Assembly (NCBI GenBank): GCA_025362535.1
Contig: JANYGE010000042.1
Span: 1-11,345, forward strand
DNA: 11,345 nt
Reading direction: 5' to 3'
Source: Hyphomicrobiales bacterium
GTDB lineage: Bacteria; Pseudomonadota; Alphaproteobacteria; Rhizobiales; Aestuariivirgaceae
Positions within the stretch are counted from its first letter, which is position 1. Each line of letters opens with the position of its first letter. The notes below the pieces were generated by a model that saw nothing but the letters and a program-made list of their open reading frames with translations, did not search any database and was not told the origin of the DNA. Position numbers and translations under genes: made by a program. Below are positions 6,162 to 11,345 of the stretch, piece after piece.

Positions 6162-7541
6162 ATGAATATCGAGATCAAAAAAAGCAATTACAATAACGAC
6201 GCTCTCATGCTGGGTTTCAGCGATTTGAAGCGGTTGAAGACAGAACGCCCCTTGGTGTTTAGCAAGGGCAAAGGCATTTTCATTTATGATGAGAACGGCA
6301 GAGACTATATTGAATCGGTGTCGTGTTTCTATTGCGTATCCTTGGGGTTCAGTGAGGAGCGACTGGTAGAAGCGGCCTATAAGCAGATGAAAGAATTGCC
6401 GATGTATTCCTCGGCCATTCACCGCACAGTGCCTGCGGTTATGGAATTGACTGAGCGCTTGGCAGCCCTTTCACCCATCAAGAATCCGCGCATCTATTTT
6501 TCAACGACAGGCTCGGAAGCCGTCGATTATCTCGTAAAATTCATGTGGTATGGCAATAGTTTCGCTGGCGAACCCAATCGCCGCAAAATTATCTCGCGCA
6601 AATCCAGCTATCATGGGTCGACAATTGCAACATCTGCACTCGGGGGATCACAGGATCTGCAGGATAGCTTTGGCATTCCCATGGGCTTTTCGCTGCAGGT
6701 GAGCCATCCAAGCTGGCCAAATGCCGGTCTTCCGGGCGAGACAGAAGAAGGCTTTACAGATCGCTTGGCGGAAGAACTTGAACAAACGATCCTTGCTGCC
6801 GGCCCTGAAACCATCGGTGCCATGATTGCGGAGCCAATGTCGGTCTCCGCTGGCATGTTTCCTCCACCTGCAAGCTATTTTCCAAAAATCACCAAGGTGC
6901 TGAAGAAGTATGGCATCCAGCTATTCGTGGATGAAGTCGTTACAGGCTTTGGCCGTTCGGGACGCATGTGGGCCACCGAAGCGATGGGCCTTGAACCCAA
7001 TTGCATGACAACGGCCAAAGGCATCTCTGGAGCCTATATGCCAATTGCTGGCATCATCATGGATGAAGAGTTCAACCGCCGTCTTGACTTGGGCAATGAG
7101 GCCAAAGGTTGGTTTGCACACGGTGCCACCCATCATGCGCATGTTGTTTCGGCTGCGGTGGCCGTGGAAGTTCTAAACATTTTTGAAGAGCGCGATATTC
7201 TGGGCCATGTGCGCGGCGTGATGCCCGCCTGGAACCGCATGCTGGATAGCCTGATGGACCACCCGCTTGTTGTGGGCAATCGCAAATGGGGCCTCGCTGG
7301 GGCGATTGAAGTGGCTTACCCGGGTGAGGGCCGGGCCGGGCCTGCTGCAAGCTTGAAGGTTGGTGGCGTGGTCAAGGAAGTCTATGAAGCAGGATTGGCA
7401 GAAGGCGTGATCGTGCGACCATTGGCTGGTTGTTTTGTTATGGCACCGCCTTTGATCATCACTGAAGCTGAGATAACAGAACTTGGCCGCCGTGTTCGTG
7501 CTGCTCTAGACCGCGTGTTGGCGAACCAACCAGCGCGTTAA
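6162..7541 (+). CDS. Class III (omega) PLP-dependent aminotransferase
   Basis: This is a cytoplasmic fold-type I aminotransferase of the omega-amino-acid/amine:pyruvate group, 459 residues from the ATG at 6162. That start has GGAG 8 bases upstream and lies downstream of the candidate promoter; an in-frame ATG at 6081 is rejected for the opposite reasons. Motifs (numbered from 6162) are SCFYCVSLGFS (~54-64, equivalent to the family's LWCVNxGY), STTGSEAVD for the PLP phosphate (~114-122), SYHG (149-152), FVDEVVTGFGRSG with the pyridine-nitrogen Asp257, and TTAKGISGAYMPI with Schiff-base Lys286. VRPLAG carries Arg419, in the place of the switching arginine that binds acceptor carboxylates. The usual HGxTYSGHP phosphate loop reads HGATHHAHV, keeping the Thr but losing GHP. 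It heads the plus-strand operon and probably removes an amino group from the imported compound or a product of it. Confidence 0.92.
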   Translation: MNIEIKKSNYNNDALMLGFSDLKRLKTERPLVFSKGKGIFIYDENGRDYIESVSCFYCVSLGFSEERLVEAAYKQMKELPMYSSAIHRTVPAVMELTERLAALSPIKNPRIYFSTTGSEAVDYLVKFMWYGNSFAGEPNRRKIISRKSSYHGSTIATSALGGSQDLQDSFGIPMGFSLQVSHPSWPNAGLPGETEEGFTDRLAEELEQTILAAGPETIGAMIAEPMSVSAGMFPPPASYFPKITKVLKKYGIQLFVDEVVTGFGRSGRMWATEAMGLEPNCMTTAKGISGAYMPIAGIIMDEEFNRRLDLGNEAKGWFAHGATHHAHVVSAAVAVEVLNIFEERDILGHVRGVMPAWNRMLDSLMDHPLVVGNRKWGLAGAIEVAYPGEGRAGPAASLKVGGVVKEVYEAGLAEGVIVRPLAGCFVMAPPLIITEAEITELGRRVRAALDRVLANQPAR

Positions 7542-7616
7542 GGTTCAGTTCTGGCATTCTAAGCGCACTTTTTTTCCTTGCTTGATCTTCGTGAATTTGC
7601 GCGTCAAACTGTTGTG

Positions 7617-8732
7617 ATGAACAAACGTATTCTTCAATTTGGAACCAGCCGGTTTTTACAAGCCCATGTAGATTTATTTGTGCATGAGGCGCGCGAAGCT
7701 GGCCAGAATATTGGGCCTATCACGGTGGTAAAAACCACGCGCGCGGGCACACGCGAAAATCGCATCGTAGGATTTCAGGATGTTAAGGGTTTTCCAGTTC
7801 ATTTGCAGGGCTCCCAGGCTGGCCAAATTGTTGATGTTATCTCTCATGTCACCAGTGTTCAGCGTGCCCTTGATGCGAATTTGGAATGGCAAGAGGTAAA
7901 ACGGATCTTTGCCGCCGAGACCGAGATTGTGGTTTCGAATGTTGGTGAGCGTGGCTATGATTTGGCCGCTGAAGCTGATGCCTTGTCGCCGACACAGGCG
8001 CCTCAGAGTTTTCCCGCAAAATTACTGGCCCTTTTGATCCATCGTTTTGAAAATGGTGCGGCACCCCTGCTCATTCTCCCCTGTGAACTTGTGAGCAGCA
8101 ATGGTCAGGTGTTGCGTGGGATTTTGAATGAGCTTGGTGCTAGATGGAATGTAAGCACTGCATTCAGCTCATGGTTGGTGCGCGATGTGATGATTTGCGA
8201 TACGCTGGTGGACCGGATCGTATCTGAAGCCATTGAGCCCATTGGTGCCATTGGCGAGCCCTATGGTCTATGGGCGATCAAACGCGAGACTGGATTTGAG
8301 CCGCCCTTGCGGCATCCATGCATCGTCTACACTGATGATCTTGAACCCTATCTGCGGCTGAAGCTTCACATTCTGAATTTGGGCCACACTTATTTGGCGC
8401 AGATTTGGCAAGATGAAAAGCGGCGCGGCGATGAGACTGTGCGGGAGATTTTGAGTGACGCTGCGATAAAGAATCGCCTGATGAGCCTTTACAATAATGA
8501 AGTGATCCCAGGTTTTGCTGCGCACAACATGCGAGATCAAGCAGCTAACTATGTGATCTCCACCGTAGAGCGTTTCGAGAATCCTTTTCTAAACCACAGA
8601 ATTAGCGATATTGCACAAAATCACGTGGCGAAAATTGAACGGCGGGTTCGAGATTTCATCACTTGGTCACGGGCTAAAGATGCAAAGCTAGAGTTTCCAC
8701 GGCTTCAGGCTTTGGCGGAGACCGTGGTCTAA
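7617..8732 (+). CDS. Mannitol dehydrogenase-family oxidoreductase (mannonate/tagaturonate reductase-like)
   Basis: This protein of the polyol-specific long-chain dehydrogenase family interconverts a keto-sugar or keto-acid and its alcohol with NAD(H). It has 371 residues from the ATG at 7617; a TTG at 7578 would add 13 unlikely residues, and neither start has a clear ribosome binding site. It opens with RILQFGTSRFLQAHVDLFV, the family's nucleotide-binding strand-turn-helix. It continues with VSNVGERGYD (~106-115), PCELVSSNGQVLRGI (~155-169), NAD/substrate-domain segments VDRIVSEAIEP (~198-208) and GEPYGLWAI. The catalytic array K-x4-N-x2-H is seen in LKLHILNLGHTYLA (Lys249, Asn254, His257). 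It is shorter than classical mannitol dehydrogenase (~490) and belongs to a compact subfamily often labelled only 'mannitol dehydrogenase family protein'. The substrate is unknown. It lies 75 bases after the aminotransferase and overlaps selO by one base. Confidence 0.88.
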   Translation: MNKRILQFGTSRFLQAHVDLFVHEAREAGQNIGPITVVKTTRAGTRENRIVGFQDVKGFPVHLQGSQAGQIVDVISHVTSVQRALDANLEWQEVKRIFAAETEIVVSNVGERGYDLAAEADALSPTQAPQSFPAKLLALLIHRFENGAAPLLILPCELVSSNGQVLRGILNELGARWNVSTAFSSWLVRDVMICDTLVDRIVSEAIEPIGAIGEPYGLWAIKRETGFEPPLRHPCIVYTDDLEPYLRLKLHILNLGHTYLAQIWQDEKRRGDETVREILSDAAIKNRLMSLYNNEVIPGFAAHNMRDQAANYVISTVERFENPFLNHRISDIAQNHVAKIERRVRDFITWSRAKDAKLEFPRLQALAETVV

Positions 8733-10150
8733 TGCTCCACCTTGAATCCACCTACTCAAGTCTACCCGCTATTTTATATCGCCCGGCAAAAGTGTTGCCC
8801 GTTTCTGCGCCACGATTTGTTGCCGTAAATCAAAATCTTGCAAAAGAAATTGGCTTGAAACCGGATTGGCTTTTACGGGTTGAAACCTTATCACTGCTTT
8901 CTGGAAGCATGGAATCTAGTGCTATCGCCATGGCCTATGCTGGCCATCAATTTGGGCATTTTGTGCCTTCGCTTGGAGATGGGCGGGCCTATCTCTTGGG
9001 TGAAATTGTCGGACCGGACGGAGTGCGGCGTGACCTGCATTTGAAGGGCGCTGGCCGCACCGCCTATTCGCGCGGGGGCGATGGACGCGCCACACTGAAA
9101 GCCATGCTGCGCGAATATATCGTAAGCGAAGCAATGGCTGGACTTCGCATTCCCACCACGCGTTCACTTGCAGTGGTGGCGACGGGCGAAGACGTGCCAC
9201 GCGAGAGATTGGAGCCCGGAGCCGTTCTCACCCGCGTGGCACGCAGCCATGTGCGGGTTGGGACATTTCAATATTTAGCGGCCCGTGGCGAAGATGCGGC
9301 CATGGCAGCTCTGATTGATTATGAAGTAGCAAGGAATTTTCCAGGAGCACCAGAGGGGCCACAGCGCTTCCTTTGGTTTTTAACGCAAGTTATCACGCGG
9401 CAAGCCAAGCTTATTGCACAGTGGATGTGTGTGGGTTTCATTCATGGGGTAATGAACACAGATAATATGAGCGTGTGCGGAGAAACGATTGACTATGGCC
9501 CTTGCGCCTTTATGGATGCTTTTCATCCGCAGAAAGTTTTCAGCTCGATTGATGAATATGGTCGCTATGCGTGGGATAAGCAGCCGACTATAGCACTATG
9601 GAATTTAACACGCTTAGCCGAGGCTTTGCTTGCCTTATTTGATGTTGATCGCAGCGTGGCGATTGCCCAAGCCGAAGCTGAATTGCGAAAATTTTTGCCG
9701 GCGTTTGAGACCGCGTTTGAAGCGGGAATGATGCGTAAATTCGGCCAAGCGGCTGCACAAGATGGCGACGGTGAGTTTATCGCTGCAACTCTGATGGCCA
9801 TGACCGATGGTCAAGCGGATTTTACAAATTTCTTTGTGGCAATTTCAGAAAAGAAAAATCTTCGTTCGTTTTTTAATACCGAAGAAGTATGTGCTGCTTG
9901 GTTGCGAAAATGGCAGGCCCATGTGCCAGCGCCTGATTTTGCATTGATGAATTCGGTCAATCCAAAATTCATCGCCCGCAATCACCGCGTGGAGCAAGCC
10001 TTGGAAGCGGCGCGTGAAGGCGATCTTAGTTTGGTGGAAAAGCTTGTATATATCTTGGCGCAGCCCTTCGCGGCACATGAAGGTGCCACAGACTATGCCA
10101 ATCCTCCGCTCGCCGATGAAGTGGTGCATGCTACATTTTGTGGGACTTGA
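8732..10150 (+). CDS. selO: SelO (YdiU/UPF0061) protein adenylyltransferase
   Basis: SelO is a pseudokinase-fold enzyme that transfers AMP from ATP to Ser/Thr/Tyr of target proteins; in E. coli it is linked to the oxidative stress response. At 472 residues it is full length (E. coli ~478). Motifs are FVAVNQNLAKEIG near the start, AMAYAGHQFGHFVPSLGDGRA (~66-86), LHLKGAGRTAYSRGGDGRA (~102-120) with nucleotide-binding Lys105, SHVRVGTFQ (~172-180), HGVMNTDNMS (~238-247) in place of a kinase catalytic loop, and DYGPCAFMD (~254-262), whose Asp replaces that of the DFG motif. The protein ends in FCGT with Cys470, matching the redox-active C-terminal Cys/Sec region described for the family. Its ATG shares one base with the preceding stop (TAATG), so translation is coupled to the dehydrogenase. 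A housekeeping SelO inside a catabolic operon is unusual. Confidence 0.95.
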   Translation: MLHLESTYSSLPAILYRPAKVLPVSAPRFVAVNQNLAKEIGLKPDWLLRVETLSLLSGSMESSAIAMAYAGHQFGHFVPSLGDGRAYLLGEIVGPDGVRRDLHLKGAGRTAYSRGGDGRATLKAMLREYIVSEAMAGLRIPTTRSLAVVATGEDVPRERLEPGAVLTRVARSHVRVGTFQYLAARGEDAAMAALIDYEVARNFPGAPEGPQRFLWFLTQVITRQAKLIAQWMCVGFIHGVMNTDNMSVCGETIDYGPCAFMDAFHPQKVFSSIDEYGRYAWDKQPTIALWNLTRLAEALLALFDVDRSVAIAQAEAELRKFLPAFETAFEAGMMRKFGQAAAQDGDGEFIAATLMAMTDGQADFTNFFVAISEKKNLRSFFNTEEVCAAWLRKWQAHVPAPDFALMNSVNPKFIARNHRVEQALEAAREGDLSLVEKLVYILAQPFAAHEGATDYANPPLADEVVHATFCGT

Positions 10151-10154
10151 CGAG

Positions 10155-11249
10155 TTACCCCAACCTCAAACGCCCCAACACTTGCTTCACGCTTTTCGCC
10201 AGCTTCTCCACAATTTCGGTCAGTTCCGCATCGGTGGCATTATAGGGTGGCGCCAGAATGATCACATCACCATTCACGCCATCCACATTACCACCTACAG
10301 GGTAGCAGATCAGACCATTGTCAAAGGCTTGCGCGCGGATATGCATGAAAAGCTTATGTTCTGCAGCAAAAGGCTTTTTGGTTTGGCGGTTAGCAACCAA
10401 TTCAGCCGCCATGAAATAGCCTCGACCCCGAATATCGCCCACAGCATCAATGCCAAAAAGCGCATCAGCCATCATTGATTTTAACTTCTGTTCATTTGCC
10501 GCCACACGCTCTACCAATTTTTCGCGGGTTACAATTTTTTGCACAGCAACGCCTGCAGCACAGCAGGCGGTATGGCCTGTAAAGGTGTGGCCGGTTTGCG
10601 GCTGGTGGTTGAAAGCCTCGCTTACTTTATCGGAGTAAATCGCAGCACCAAGCGGCAGATAGCCTGCGGCCAAGCCTTTGGCGACCGACATGATATCAGG
10701 TTCGACGCCATCTTTGTCCAACGCGCGCCAGGTGCCGGTGCGCCCGGCTCCACACATCACCTCATCGGAGATCATGAGCACGCCATATTGATCACAAATT
10801 TCACGAATGCGCTTGGCATAGCCATCGGGGGCTGGCACACAGCCACCTGCTGCACCAACGACAGGTTCAAAAATGAAGGCCGCCACTTTATCGGGGCCAA
10901 GGCGTAAGATTTCGTCTTCCAATTCCTGCGCACAAGCCAAGCCATTGTTCTGGCCAATCGGGCGGTAATCATTGGCAGGTGACAATCTAGAGACATCCAG
11001 CAATGAGCCTTCAAAAGCGGCTTTGCGTTCTTCAAATGCCGCAAGGAGTGCTTGTTTGACTTCGTTTGAAAGTTTTCCCAGGGTAGGACGTTCCTCTTTA
11101 GGAACGTTTTTCATGAGCTCTAGAACTGCTGGAAGTTTGCCTTGGCGGGAGAGGTAGGTGATTCTCCATTGTTCCAGGGCATTGGCATCAGGAGATGCTT
11201 GAAGCGCTGAAAGAGCTTCATTGCGAAGATTTTCAAGATCTTGAATCAT
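10155..11249 (-). CDS. Chimeric frame: PheS N-terminal domain joined to aminotransferase class III C-terminal part
   Basis: This frame of 364 codons joins two unrelated families. Residues 1-80 (MIQDLENLRNEA, then WRITYLSRQGKLP and PKEERPTLGKLSNEVKQAL) match the N-terminal tRNA-binding coiled-coil domain of phenylalanyl-tRNA synthetase alpha (PheS). From ~81 it is the large/C-terminal part of a class III aminotransferase: LLDVSRLSPANDYR, FIFEPVVGAAGG (~126-135), LMISDEVMCGAGRTG with Asp162, SVAKGLAAGYLPLGA with PLP Lys191, and HTFTGH with Thr223. PheS catalytic motifs are absent. So are roughly the first 175 aminotransferase residues, including the GSEAxE phosphate loop. Neither activity is expected to be intact. 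The junction is near 11000-11015. The ATG lies downstream of a terminator-like hairpin, a place where pheS normally sits after rplT. It converges on selO with 4 bases between stop codons. It is either a genuine rearrangement or an assembly chimera. Confidence 0.8.
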   Translation of the reverse strand: MIQDLENLRNEALSALQASPDANALEQWRITYLSRQGKLPAVLELMKNVPKEERPTLGKLSNEVKQALLAAFEERKAAFEGSLLDVSRLSPANDYRPIGQNNGLACAQELEDEILRLGPDKVAAFIFEPVVGAAGGCVPAPDGYAKRIREICDQYGVLMISDEVMCGAGRTGTWRALDKDGVEPDIMSVAKGLAAGYLPLGAAIYSDKVSEAFNHQPQTGHTFTGHTACCAAGVAVQKIVTREKLVERVAANEQKLKSMMADALFGIDAVGDIRGRGYFMAAELVANRQTKKPFAAEHKLFMHIRAQAFDNGLICYPVGGNVDGVNGDVIILAPPYNATDAELTEIVEKLAKSVKQVLGRLRLG

Positions 11250-11260
11250 AAATCGCTTGG

Positions 11261-11302
11261 TATAAAAAGAAGAATGCGAGACCTTATAAGAGATCTCGCA
11301 TT
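11261..11302 (-). terminator. Rho-independent terminator or attenuator upstream of the pheS-like start
   Basis: On the minus strand a perfect 9-bp stem, AATGCGAGA/TCTCGCATT (+ strand 11273-11281 and 11294-11302), with a 12-base loop is followed by CTTCTTTTT (11272 down to 11264). It would end minus-strand transcripts from the right, as expected after rplT. Lying just before a pheS-type start it could also act as an attenuator, but no Phe-rich leader peptide is seen. Confidence 0.7.
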
Positions 11303-11320
11303 GTAAATTCTAGAAGTTTT

Positions 11321-11344
11321 CTACTTTGCTTGTACTGATTTAAC
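11321..11344 (-). CDS. Possible 3' end of rplT (ribosomal protein L20), seven codons
   Basis: Reading the minus strand from the right edge gives VKSVQAK then TAG, 19 bases before the hairpin. L20 proteins often end in a short Val/Lys/Ala-rich helix, and rplT normally precedes pheS. Seven codons alone identify nothing, so the call rests on synteny with the PheS segment and the terminator. Confidence 0.35.
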   Translation of the reverse strand, partial: VKSVQAK

Positions 11345-11345
11345 G

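Noticed and set aside
7516..7576. Terminator between aminotransferase and dehydrogenase (GTTGG-CGAA-CCAAC stem plus seven T)
   Set aside because: The stem lies in the last codons, is only 5 bp, and the T run is ~37 bases away.
10986..11314. Three TCTAGA hexamers near the PheS-aminotransferase junction, suggesting a cloning scar
   Set aside because: None is at the junction itself, other copies occur elsewhere in the window (about 7504), and the sequence is otherwise chromosomal.
1..11345. CRISPR array, tRNA gene, insertion sequence or prophage
   Set aside because: No regularly spaced repeats, cloverleaf, transposase or phage motifs were seen on either strand.

Overview
The window has about even base composition and dense, bacterial gene packing. 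It looks like the chromosome of an alphaproteobacterium, probably of the Hyphomicrobiales (rhizobial) type. That placement rests on family resemblance: a XylB-like sugar dehydrogenase, a polyamine-type ABC transporter without its own ATPase, and a short mannitol-dehydrogenase-family protein. It is an inference. The last ~330 bases may have a different origin.

Layout from left to right. (1) The 3' part of a DMT/EamA exporter, cut by the window edge. (2) An orphan C-terminal piece of an MgtA-type P-type ATPase, most likely a gene remnant. (3) A minus-strand block that reads from about 5985 down to 1310: XylB-like sugar 1-dehydrogenase, periplasmic binding protein, two PotB/PotC-type permeases, then an LLM flavin oxidoreductase. 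No ABC ATPase gene is present. (4) A 176-base divergent control region (5986-6161) with outward-facing -35-like boxes of identical 9-base sequence, placed symmetrically around a 13-base palindrome. (5) A plus-strand block: class III aminotransferase, mannitol/uronate-type dehydrogenase, and SelO protein AMPylase; the last two overlap by one base. (6) Converging on it from the right, a chimeric reading frame. Its first ~80 residues are the N-terminal domain of phenylalanyl-tRNA synthetase alpha (PheS) and the rest is the C-terminal two thirds of a second class III aminotransferase. Upstream of this frame lie a terminator-like hairpin and seven codons that could be the end of rplT, the usual neighbour of pheS.

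Working model (inference): the two divergent operons form one catabolic unit. A cationic or amino-substituted sugar or polyol is bound in the periplasm, imported, oxidised at a sugar carbon by the SDR, deaminated by the aminotransferase and reduced or oxidised by the mannitol-dehydrogenase-like enzyme. The LLM oxidoreductase may act on a side substrate. No regulator or ATPase gene is present, so both must be encoded elsewhere.

The most notable items are the PheS-aminotransferase chimera, the symmetric divergent promoter region and the orphan ATPase tail. No tRNA, CRISPR array, transposase or prophage gene was seen.
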